From contig NC_054537.1 in NCBI RefSeq assembly GCF_017654505.1, positions 76,952,118 through 77,016,117 of the forward strand: DNA of 64,000 nucleotides, given 5' to 3'. A program made the position numbers and the translations under genes. Origin of the DNA: Polyodon spathula (lineage: Eukaryota > Chordata > Actinopteri > Acipenseriformes > Polyodontidae). The notes under the pieces were generated by a model. The model worked only from the letters and a program-made list of their open reading frames with translations, searched no databases and was not told the origin of the DNA. Numbering within the stretch: position 1 is the first letter of the stretch; every line of letters begins with the position of its first letter. Shown one piece after another: positions 1-56,100 of this stretch.

Positions 1-43551
<43,551 letters not shown>

Positions 43552-44842
43552 GACAGATTGGCTGCTGAGTGACTGAATGAACGTCCCAGAACGGAATCTA
43601 GTAGCTGGTAGCCATGTACAGTACATTGGGGAGCAAGACACCTTTTTAATGTGATACAAAAAAAGATGTAAAATGGGGCCAAGTTAGACCCAAGAGTGCT
43701 TTGGGACAAAGAACATTTGTCCGTAAGTTCACATTGAAATACAGTTTAATTTAAAATTATAACATATCTTTTTTAGTAAATGCATATGTAGTCATAATTG
43801 AAGTAGGGATAAATAACACTAAGCAATTCTAAAATAGAATACTGGATGAATTTGGGGAGGGGGGCGGGTGTTGATTAATGTTTATTTTGTCTGTAAACTC
43901 AGAGTCCCTCTTTAATGCATTTGTAGTATCTTCTCTGTGCTACATGTAGGACAAACAACATCTGCTTTTTCTTTAATATAGTAGGTGTCTACAGCTTATG
44001 CATGAACATGTTACATATCTGGCAGCTATTGTAAATGGTGAACTGAAGTTTAAGTTGTTCTAATTTTTGATTAGCCATTCTTGCCTTCATTAGTGCAAAT
44101 AATAATGCTTCTTGTATTTTACATCTGAAGGAAGAAACAGATTGTTTTCCTTTTGATTCACCACCACTGTGCTTTTACAGATCATGAAACTGGTAGCTCT
44201 TGCCTCCTCGATTTTAGTTCAACAATCGTGTTGTTAGCTTCTTATACCAGTCATTACACAATCCGACTATGAAAAAAACATTATTTAAGTTAGAATTTTT
44301 TCTATACTATGTCTGCATTTTGAACAAGGTATTGCTTCCTATTACGCACTATTTCATGATAACACACAACTCATTTTAAAAGTGTTCTTTTCAACCTAAA
44401 GGTGTGCTTGCCGACGTTTTCCAAGACATTATTTTCTTACTCTACAATTTCTCAGCTTTGGTGCAACCACCCCTAATTCCCACAACACATATGAATATAA
44501 TTTTGTTTTTCTTGCATGTGTTTAACTGCCTTATTCAGATTACTGTAGCAGAAGGAGTCACAGATCACCACAACAATCACACCACCGACACTGAATCTAA
44601 GGGAAGTCAAATCCACTTTAATGTTATGATGTTTTACTGTTGAAGATAGTTGGATATCTTTGTTGTGATGCTTGCAGCCATTTTTATTTTGAAGAGATGG
44701 GAGAAAGACATTAAAATAAACCTCACATTGATCAACTTGAAGTGAATCTCAAGCAGAATACAATATACAGTCTTCTTAAAATGACAGGGGTGACTCAAAT
44801 ATGTAGCATATGACCTAGCCAAGCAGAAAAGTAAGAAAACTG

Positions 44843-44848
44843 AATAAA
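44843..44848 (+). terminator. SNTB1: Candidate SNTB1 polyadenylation signal
   Basis: AATAAA about 1.3 kb after the stop; another lies at 44715-44720. No downstream GT-rich element is strong enough to choose between them. Confidence 0.35.
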
Positions 44849-45328
44849 GAATGCAATTCGGCAAAAGCAAGTGGTATGAGTTACTGCACTTTATTTTTTT
44901 CAGGACAACAAGCAGTATTGATATTTTCATTTTACAGTACAGCACTTAAAGGTTTTCAGCAGTGAGGCCACTTACTATAAAGTGCATATTGCCAGCTGAT
45001 ATCACTCATTTTCTTAAAAACAAAAGGCGACTACAAATTTATATGTAATGCACACTAATTTCTCCATATAGGTAATGGACAATACCCACAGCACAGTAAT
45101 CCTGCGGGTTTCCGATTTATTTATTTTTTTAACACACAGTAACATATATTTAATTTTTTGATCTGTATTATATTACTGAATAACTAATGGTTGCCAGGGG
45201 CATAATGTTGCATTCACAAGACCCATCCATTAACAGCTGATGTCAAAGGCACTTCCTGTGATCAAACCATATATTGACTTTCACTAAAATCAGAATAGGC
45301 TTCTTTTGCTCCTATGTGCAAAAAGCTC

Positions 45329-45435
<107 letters not shown>

Positions 45436-48122
45436 AAAAGTGATACAAACATAACAAAGTCTTACTTTTGACCTTATGTTAACCAGTGGTTCTTACTGTT
45501 TGGTCCATTGTTTTCAGCATGACACAGTAAACATTTCCCAAAAAAACTACAGCAATAGCCTTCCGTTGCCAGTAACGTGAACTGGTTGGAAAAAACATAA
45601 GTTGTTATCAAGCACTTATGCCCATGTTGTAAAAAGTTGTCTTTATTAAACATGGAATTATATAATGGTGTACACAGCGTTGGAAATAATAATGTACACG
45701 TAAAGCTGAAAGTGAAGGGTACACAGCTTTCCAACTTCTCAGTGGATGCATCACAATGTGTACTTCTTGTGTTGCAGCTGAATTGTTTGGCAGGGGAAAC
45801 TTGATCGGGTTTAATGGAAAAATAAATATTTCATACAAATTTCAGAGACAAGGAAGTCAGAAATCATCTTAAAATCTGAAAACTTTATCTGAACCGGACT
45901 GCCACCAGATATTCACCTTCAATAAGAACAACTAATAGAGAAAGTGATACAAAAGCATGCCTGTCAACTTTACCATGCTTCACTAACATTCAGTCTGATG
46001 TTGATCTGTCTTGTTATTTACAATATTAGGGATGTTCCTTTCCAACCATGTAAATTGCAATGGAGGGGCAAGCTGATTATTATTATTAAAAAACAATAAT
46101 AATTTTTACGTGCCAAAACAAATCTTCGGGAAGAACAATGCCGATATAATGTGAAGGTGTCTTTTTATATTTTGACTTGTTTTTGAAACTGCAGAAATAA
46201 TGGATTATTTGGCTTATTTATAGAACCAATGGAAATACTACAGGTTGTTGCCAACACATTGCCCAATATTAATTTCCCATCATACCCACGTTGACTAGTA
46301 AAAGAACAAAGCTCTTGTGTTTAACTGTGGTGGTGGGGGGGTTGCTGGCATTCACTGACACATACATTCCCAGAGCTTTGCTAGGATGTGATGTTAATTA
46401 TAAAAGGCACAGAGTACATCGATGTCATCTTTGAAACATGTACCATTTTCTTTCCTGATGTCGCCTTTGTTCACTGTTTCACTGATAAACATGGGGGGAA
46501 AAATAGATAATTATGTATTTGCTGCTATTTTAAAATTAGAAAAATTAAATGTAAATATTATATCATAATAAATGTTACTCTTGTCTAGTACTGGGCTTCA
46601 TTGATACCATTGACATGAAATACTGATATATGCCATTCTCCTGTTTCGCGAGTGTTAAATCTTAAGCTATTTAACGGTGCCATGAATGGTGTAAAAATCA
46701 GGATTCTGCATTCCTCAACAAGCTTTTATGTTGCTTATCGCAAGCTAGAAAGATCTCCATGTACCTGAATCTTCATATTTCAAAAGATTCATTCAAAGAA
46801 ATGCTATGCCATGGGATCACAGGATTTCTTTAACAATGACTTGATAATTTATTTACAGCAACTAACTTCGATTATGTGGGCAACAAAACTGTCTATATAC
46901 ATTTTGCATAGCATAATGTATGAAATCGGATATGCCAAAAATACAAACAATTGCCTTTATTTCAAATTGCAAAAAAATGAATAAACGCCAATTGATACTG
47001 TCATAGAAGGGCTTCTATTGCAGAAAGGGCAAGTTTTTTGTGCCAACTATTATAAGAACACTAAACTGGTGTATAAAATGACATATCTGACCTTTCTCAT
47101 GCCCTCCCTTTTGTTAAAAGCAATTCTAACTTTCAGCAAGTTGCATTTCGGGGAATGAGGTCACAAGGTGGGAATCACAATGTAAAGAACATTTGAGAGC
47201 AATGTAGGAGGTATACTGGAAGCTGAAGTTAAATAAGTAACGTGTGTTTTAAGTAGATTTATAATAATATTCAATGTACAACGTGTATTATTTTGAACTA
47301 CCTGTAACCTGTGCCTTTGCTTTGCCAGCATGGTGGACAGTCAGGATAATTTAATTTGGAGGTGAAAAAATAATAGGAGGTGTTTTGTTACAGTTGGTAA
47401 CCCTTTTAGAGTTTTTTTTGTATACTGTTCCCAGTTTAATTCAATACTTTTGATCATTTTAAAGCAAAATGTATTAAGGGTTCTTCATAGGCTTGAGCAA
47501 TTATTTAGTATTTCTAGCTGAACAAACCTTTTGGCTGTAATTATTAATTCTAAAAGAACCTGATTGTAGTGATATATAATTATTTATTTACAGTTTAGTA
47601 TTTATCTACTGGAACAACACTACATATAAGGTAGACATAGTTTTTAAAAATATATATACATACTCTTTTTTACAAATAAATATTGTATAAATGGCAAAAC
47701 ATTTAACTATCAACTACAATGTTAATGTTTTTTTTTTTTTTTTTTATGTAAATAATTGCATAGATTTATAGTATAGATGTGCCAGTTAATTATTTAATTA
47801 TGCATACCTGTTGTAAGCATTTCATTAAAAAAAAAAAAAAGGTTAAAAACATTTAATAAAAATTCCTTCAAGACCAAACATTTTACATTAACAAGAGAAA
47901 TGTATCACCAGCAGTTGCATATGATCTTTAGAACTCCAAAACCCCACTTAAGTTAGGAAAGCAGAAATTACTCATCTTCTCAAAGCTCAGTTTCCAAATA
48001 AACTCATTGGCCAATTTAAACAGTACAGTTCCATACCAGACATATCTTATTGTCGTACTAGGTGGCAAAAAAAGAATTACTTTGGGTTGAGCAGCCAGAA
48101 ATATTTTCGTTCTCGGCTTTCT

Positions 48123-48961
48123 CTTATAATTAGGGGTCTACTTAAATCACGGTAAATTTACGTATTTTTCATGGGTAGGTTGCGGAATAAAATTAGGATT
48201 TCGTGGACCTGTTTAAACATTAAATAAACCTAAATAGACAGTATTTCGGAACACTATAAAGCCTAAAAAAATAGTGGTAGTTGCTTCCTTACTAAAACAG
48301 AGTGCTGTCATTTGTTAAAGGCAAGCATAAAACATCCCCCTGCACTTGACTTGCCCATAGATTGAGACTGCACGTCTGCATCCACTGAATTGGTTGGAAG
48401 TGTGAGGCAATACAGATCTGTTATACAGATGTGGAAATCGATCAGAAACAACCCAAAAAACTAATTTACCCAAAGGCATCTGGCATATATATAAAGGCAA
48501 TATATGCAGCACGTTTGTTGTCATGTTATTTGTCCCATCCAATAATTTATTTTATTAGTACAGTCAAAACAAAGAAAACATGGCTATTTGGGTCTAAAAT
48601 TCCAACTGCGAAAAAATGAGCAGCAGGCTGAAGTGAGGTGGCTGTACTAGATCGTTTTAGTACTGATTTAACTTGCTGACTTTCCAGTTTGGTTTCTGAA
48701 AGCTGTTTATTTTACATTCTGTTCAGCAGCATCTGTAGTAGCCTTTTGTTTAATGTGTGATTCTGAAGCTAAATAGCGATCGATCGTATTTGTGCATGCG
48801 TTGTGCAGTAGTTCATCTAAACAAGGTTATTTTTTTTCCCTCTCCGTACTTGTTCGGTATGCAATGGCTCCTAAAAGAGGTGAATTTCGCGGTTACCCCT
48901 CAATTTCACGATTTCTGCGTAATCTGCGAAATCGCGATTTAGGTAGACACCTACTTATAAT
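48123..48961. mobile_element. Non-autonomous hAT element with perfect 8-bp target duplication
   Basis: CTTATAAT occurs at 48123-48130 and again at 48954-48961, directly flanking an 823-bp element (48131-48953). The terminal inverted repeats are TAGGGGTCTACTTAAATC on the left and TAGGTGTCTACCTAAATC as the reverse complement of the right end, with further TCACGG/TCGCGA similarity inward. The 8-bp duplication and TAGGGGTC-type ends are hallmarks of hAT. No transposase domain is recognised inside. ORFs at 48315-48542 (-) and 48431-48619 (+) have no identifiable domain. Confidence 0.92.
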
Positions 48962-49257
48962 ACACCTAAAAAAACACTAAAAATATCCCTGTTAAGTCTC
49001 AACACAAATATTACTAGAATATTTTGACTTTAACGTATCTCCTCCATGCAAAGATGGCTTTGTAAATTTACAAATTACTTTTGACAGGATCAAAAACCAA
49101 TGAAAAAATGTCCATAGGGACATATTTTTCTTCATAATTCTCCTTGGAGTGGGTGCATTTTGACTTGGTCTTTCCTGGCAGCAGTGACTTCTATCACAGA
49201 ATTTCAAAATACCTTAAGTTAACAAATTTTGCATGCCTACTGTTCTCTGCTTAATTG

Positions 49258-49290
<33 letters not shown>

Positions 49291-49664
49291 GGATGTGCCT
49301 TTAACTTTAGTTTGCAATCTACATACTGTAATTACAACCATCTGCAAAAAAGAACAATGTTAGGTAATTATAGCCTGCTGTGTTTTTTCTTTGTTTGTTT
49401 GTTTTTTTTTTTTTTTTTTTTTTTTTTTAATCAGACTAAATAGTATAAATCATGTGAACTTTACACTGGCCAATTTGTTTGCAACGTTTAATCTTTCTGT
49501 CTTTGATTTGCTCTAAAAAGAAACAAATGCTATCATATTTTCTTTAAATGTGCAAATACTGCTTGATCTCATTGATTGCATCTAAAGTCAAGTGCTAAAA
49601 TAAAAATAAAATGCCAGTTTTATTTTAAGTTGTTTGGTTTCATTCTCATTTTATGATAAAATGC

Positions 49665-49704
49665 TTTATTAACAAACACACCCATTGCATGAAATACTTT
49701 TATT
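49665..49704 (-). terminator. MTBP: MTBP polyadenylation signals
   Basis: Two AATAAA hexamers are read on the - strand, at 49699-49704 and 49665-49670. They lie about 390-430 bp after the MTBP stop and are followed by a T-rich stretch on that strand. Placement is reasonable for the 3' end but not proven. Confidence 0.55.
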
Positions 49705-50091
49705 ACAGACAGTACAAAAATATGCACAAAGCATAATGACAGAAAGGGGCAGTACAAAAATGCAGTAGCTATTTTGAATACCAAAATTCAACAAATCACA
49801 TTTGATTCTTCAGAGAATATGTGGTAATACATACAAAATGCAATATGTTGTACTACTTAATAGTCAACACTCAAATTCAACTCCTTCAGACCCCTTTAAA
49901 ATGACCAAATGTGCACAGTTTAACCAACAACTTTGTGTTGAGATCCTAGAATCAACATTCTCTCCACTAAGCTTTTGCTAATCCCTCTTAATGGTATTAA
50001 TGAAATTGGAAGACAAGCAGCCTTTCATTAACACAACGAGTACAAACAGCTAACTGATTGCGACACACTCACAAAAGTCCCATCAGTAGAA

Positions 50092-50130
50092 TCATTTTTT
50101 AGAAGTCTTTTCCAACACCCAGTCAATTAC
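50092..50130 (-). CDS. MTBP: MTBP last coding exon
   Basis: Acceptor TTTTGCAG, then [12 protein letters not shown] and TGA (50094-50092). It is 13 codons long and matches the conserved vertebrate MTBP C-terminus. Confidence 0.93.
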   Translation of the reverse strand, partial: VIDWVLEKTSKK

Positions 50131-53100
50131 CTGCAAAATATCAAAAACAACCAGGTATCAGATCTCAGCTTCACACTGTTCATGTTACAAGACATCAAAA
50201 ATGAATTACCTGTAAAAGAGCACCTGTCAATACTGGTCACTTGTATGTGGCTTCCTGAGCAGGTATGATAAGCAGTTTTGACTGCATAGTTATTGTTTGT
50301 AGAAACTGTTTATTAAAATGGCTTTGGAATACATTTGAAACCACAAAGGAAGTCTGAATATACTGGCATCGTTGATAGGAAACCACCATTTAAAAAAAAA
50401 AAAAAAAAAAATGTTGCCTGGAAACACCAAATACTGTAGATATATACTGTACTGTACATGGATGCTCCATTCTGATCCGTTTTAGTATTGCCACAATTAA
50501 ACACAGGAAACAGAAGGATATCTTACAGCTGACATTACCTGTTTTGCATTACTTTTGGCAGCTTTCTTCATTTCCTCGTGTAGACCTCTGGAGGTTTGCA
50601 GATCCTGTTAAGAATAAAAAAAAAAAAAAAAAAAAAAAGTACTGTCATGTGTCATGAAGATTCAGGGCGTTAAATTGTTTAAGACCATCATCCCCTAGGC
50701 TTCACCAGAGGAGTATGGTAGTCTCAGATTACCTGGGAAAGCCAGCCTCAATACTTCAAAAGTTCAAATATATGATGAATGTGTATCTATAATAATAACA
50801 TGGGTAAAATAAAGAATTTTACTCAATATTAATAGCTAGATGAATAAACAATGATTCACTTATGCAGTTTACAAAGTTACAGAATGGCATCAGTAAGAGA
50901 AAATAAAGGGCTGAATCAAACAAATAATTTAACATCGCAGAGTGCCCCTGTATGACCATAAGAGTGATTAGCGGGTTAAACATATTCATAATTCCACAGC
51001 ACCTCAACAGAACAGCGCTAGCCTCGTAACTATGGAGATGAGTGATAATGATAAGGCTAAGTTGACTCCCTAGAATTTCCCGGTGTTGTTCCCCAATTAT
51101 TCTTGTTTCTAAAGCAACTAGACACCAACGTGTGTAAACACCGTCAAGGTCACAAAAAGCACAGTCATTTGTTTTAGTGAAACTGACTTGATTCCAGAGT
51201 CAGACAAAGAGAAAAAAAGAGCAGTGAATGACAACTGAAAATACCAGCTGCAAGCAACATCCAGCAAACACCATAAATAATTCAATTAACTTGGAGGAAA
51301 ACTCAAATATTGTTTAACAGACTTTAAAATATATTAGCATGGACTGTCTTTGAAGAAAGGAAAGCAAATAATGAATGAATGAATAAATTAATGAATAGGG
51401 TTGTCTGAATGGGAAAGGACAGCTCTACATGAAGATTTTTCTTATTGAATAAAGCCTGAACGACAGACCGCTCCCTCACCTTGCTACTGAACCAATTCTG
51501 CTAAACAAATAGAGTATTCTCCAATATAATTCAAGAAAAGATTTTCAGAAAGTTGGGGAATGTAATACATGTATATTTGCAGAAATGTTGATGTTTATGA
51601 AATGCAAAGGGTGTGCTCATAAGTTGCTTCATAACAAAAAGGGGCCAGTTTAATATTTCATGAAAGTAAATAAACAACTAAACACAATGAGAATGATATA
51701 GCCTTATTAATTGGAATTCACTGAGTTTTTATTTTGTTATTTACCAACATTTTCTCAAACAGTTATCCTGCTTGCATATTTATATTATTATATTTGCTGA
51801 TCAAAGAGTGGTACTAATTCTTATAGAAAAGACAAATTATAGACAACTAATAAATGCTTGCTTTTACATGTAATTGACATTTACACTGAAGCTGAGATAT
51901 TATTTGAATAATATTTGCTTGCTGAGATAAATGTACTGACTGTTGTGATCCTAATCTTCTTTTCTATTTATTACTTAACTTTTTGATAAAATTCATAAAA
52001 GATATAACAGTGTTGTGTTTTTTTTATTGTTCAGTTGTTTTGTCTCTGCGGTCTTGAACTCGTCTGGGAGAACTAAGAGTGATAATTAAAGTAAAACCCT
52101 ACAGGTATTAATTAATTATCTTTATCTGGGTATTTAAAAACACCAATTCCCCCAGTCTATGGTAAAGTTACGTGAACCAGTTTATACTTGTCAAACCAGT
52201 TCCTTAGAAGTTAGTTGACGATTGGGTCCTTTAACAGTGGAGCAAGGAACAGTGTTGAGGCAGTCTGTTCATGCCTTTTTCTTTGCTTTTTCCAACTGCA
52301 GTCACCCGTAGGAAGCTGTGAGATTGTTATTGTATCCAAGGTCTCAGGCTAGCTAAAAACAAAAAAGCAGTGAAAGTTTTGTTGGTTCCAGTCCAGTTTC
52401 ACTGGCCCGCTTATCTTTGTAGAGCAAGAGTAACAGAGTCCTTAACTATTTCTCTCCAGGGTTAATTATTCCAAATCCTTTAACTAAACGTTGACATCAG
52501 CACTGTCCACTTCTTTTAAATCGAGGGTCCTTACTTTTATACCCCAGGGGTGGGGTCAAAGGTAATTTTATTGTCCAATTTACAGTTACTGCAACTATTA
52601 ATATTCTTGATACTGAACTTCATAGTTGAAAATAATGTTCAAATTTTGTGCAAATCAATTGTTTGTAAAAACATGGTCCCATGTTTTAGACATAGCGGCT
52701 CCAGTTTTCAACAATCTTAAGACAAACCAATCACAAAGTAGTAATTTCTCCTTAAATTTGGATTTATTTACGAAACACTTGTGATACAATGTTCCATCAT
52801 CTTTATCAACTGTTTAAGACTTACAGAAGCAATACCAACATATTTGAAGCCTAGTTACAAAATGCCGATTTTTGGGACCAATATATTGTAAGGATTTTGA
52901 AACTCTTGCCTTTGTATTGCCTTGGCCTTGTGGGAGAGGCGCTAGCTTTTCATAACAGAGTACAGCTGTAACCTCGGAGAGATGATAAAACCTTTGTTTC
53001 TGCTTAATCTATTTTGAGCCTATGTACAAATGATAATCAAACCAATTAAAACTGGTTCTAATTTACTTTTGTTAAAAGTGACAAGCTATAACTTTAGTTA

Positions 53101-56100
53101 AGTGTCACGGAACGCATAACAACACACTATACAATTGGAACACAGAGGCTTTTTCTGAACCACGCACCTTGTGTAGGGCAGTGTACACACTGTTCCAGTT
53201 AAAATAGAACAAGCTCTTATTGTTTCATCAGACAGTGTTCCTTTTCATTATAAAACCTGTTACTGTGTGCTTCCCATTTAAATGGTGAATGAGGTGAGAA
53301 ATCACTGAAACTGTCTGTAAACATGGTGTGATTTTCCTGTGTTTAATGTAAGCTCTGAATCAACGCAGGGTTAATTAACTCTTAAAATCAAGCAGTACAT
53401 AGCTGGTGCACATCACCAGTTTGCAATCACAAACCTTGTCGTTTGACTTTGTGATGCATGGGTATAGCGCTTTGGTGCCTGTGAGAATTGAGCAAAACTC
53501 ATTATTGTTTTGAAACGTAACTTTTTGTTAACTTTGGGTTTCTGCTGACACTGGTAAAGTGAAGAAGAAACGCAAATGTTAACTTTCAACGTGCTTTGTC
53601 TCACACCATGCATCACGCTAGGGAAATAAGACCAATTTTGATCAAGGAAATTACGTAAGCTATCTATGTAACTGTGAAGTACGAAGTCATTTCTTTACTC
53701 AGCTCAATAACATCAACACTGATGCCAGCTCAGAAACTAACATCTCTGTGCCATGCCGGCTCAGTAAAAGCTCAGTTTGGCTCAGAAGTAAACAACATCA
53801 ACATTGGTGCCAGCTCAGAACACCGTCAACTGAGGCCTGTGTGTCAGATCACTGATGTATCACATTTGGTTTGCGTTGTTCCCTTTTGTATTTTTAATTC
53901 CTGGATACTCTTTTTGATTGACTTTACCAGAAGAAGTCTAAATATTTTTAAAGGCTAACCTCTTATAAGACCTTACAGTTACAAACTTGTTCTTCTGTTT
54001 TTGAAACCCTTATATTGCTGGTATTCATATACAGTAAGTATGTTCAAATATAAAAGTGCAATATTACTATTAAAGGATATATTCATGGTAAACAATAAGA
54101 TTTTTTGGTTTTTACCAGAAATCAATTCTGACCGTCAAAATTGACTGACCAATAGTTTGTATTTCACAGTATACAGGAAAGTAATGTAATCCTTTAATAC
54201 ATACAAATTTACACTGGGCCAAATCAATTAGAAAAGTCAAATAGCTTTAAAATGAAAATTAGTTTGCTTTTCATATTGTTTCCATCAAAAGGTCTCAGAA
54301 TATGGATATGTTATAATCTTTCTGTTTGCTACGCATGCTCATACTACATTTTTGCTTCAATACACTGCTGTACAGAACTGAATCACTTAAAAATGAAGAC
54401 TAAAATGTTGACTTATTATATCCTTTTTATAACGTAATGTTTAAAATCTACAATATCGTTCCAAAGTACAGTAGTTCCCTGACTTGCACATAATTTCTCT
54501 CCTTTATACTCTCGGTCATGAATCCATCCATTTTTCATCAGTTATCTATAAAATCGTACAAGTTCATTGAATACGAGATACGTTAAGGTACTCGAATATT
54601 TACAATACAGATGACAGAATTTGTGCCTTTGCGTAGCAGTGATGAAGAAAATAGGCTGGTCACCAACAATTAAGGCATGTCAAATCTGAGTGAATCAAAA
54701 TGATTTTGATTTAAAAATCAGCCCATCATTCTTAATCTATGGAACAACAAGAAGTGCACAATAGGAAAGCGTTTGCTCCATGTTTGTTACAATTCATTTT
54801 TGTTTGATCACTTTCTATATTAAAACCAGAACTAAGAAAATGAGTGCAATGGGCTTAATAGCTTCATTGCTGCTTATGCTCTAGTGCACTCTTTACTGAG
54901 CCAAGCTGGGAATTAAACAGTTAAGTACCAGCAGTGGGAGTTTACAGAACAAACATTGAGATATAGGAGAAAAAAGTCACACACTTTCAAAACAAACACA
55001 CACTTTCAGGATGCTTCCAGGAACACACCAGGGAATAAAATATCTAAATAATAAGAGCAAGCTGCAGGTAAAAAACACAATCCTTCCACCTCTCTGCTAA
55101 CCATCAATGACTACAGCACTTTCACAAGAAGATCCCATTTATGTTGGTTTATGGAATTTCTTATTTGGCAGAGATAAATCACATGTAAAAAGGAAAAACA
55201 AAACAATGGAATGAAAATGGAACCACAGAAATACCACAGAATACCACATTCATTTTCTTAGTTCTGTTTGCTGCGGGCTCCAACCATCTAATCTCACAGA
55301 AATGTATTCTACACTGGGTTAGACTATTAGTCTATGAAATAATAATTAAATCAGGCACAAACCTTTAGGTAAAACTTAGATATTTCAAACAGGCGTTGGC
55401 TGCAAGCTGCAAAGCATTTGTGATTGGCAGCAATTCCATGAAGTGTTAGTGTTTTTGCAACAACTTCTGTCAGCATCTGGCAAAGAAACATGACAATAAT
55501 ATGAAAAATATTTTTTAGCAAACACAATCTCACGGTTTCAAGTACAAATGTCCCAAGTAAAAATGTGTGCAATGGAATGTATTTACTTTACTATATACTG
55601 TATACCTTCAACTATTAGTTTCCAAGCAAATCAGAACGTCACTATCCAATGTGGTATATTATACAGTCGGCGCCACTTTATCGGGATGCCTCGGGAGAAT
55701 GAAAAAAACAGAATAAGCGGCTGTCCCAATTAAACTAGAGGCAATTGAGACGACCTTTGTCACGCTTTTTTGATTCTTAATGAAAAAAGAATGAAATGAC
55801 GTTAAATACATAATTTAAAATGAGTCCATTTTTTTTTTTTATTCCTAAGCAAAATTAAAATTGCACCTACCATGCTGACACGCCAACTTTCTTTGCAACA
55901 GAATTCAGCCTGAGAATTCACAGGAGACTCCAGCTTCTTCAAGAGTTCAACATGGTTTACGCAAGTCACAGCATAATCACTGCACTGGGCTACGCGACCT
56001 GTCTTGCTCTGAAAAGCGATCTTTGTTCATCACTTCAAAATACTGTATCCCAGTTAAACAAAGTGACATCCCAATTAAATGACATAAATAGCATTGGGAA

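Larger units (their letters stand above)
50605..55362 (-). other. MTBP: MTBP intron containing an ancient repeat copy
   Basis: 4.76 kb, GT-AG. It contains copy 2 of the unnamed repeat (51189-51705), a promoter-like module at about 52023-52560, and a short direct repeat (about 53701-53740 and 53786-53822, both with AACATCAACA and GCCAGCTCAGAA). No other gene seen. Confidence 0.85.

Noticed and set aside
49258..49428. Poly-Phe ORF between poly-T runs
   Set aside because: A homopolymer artefact.
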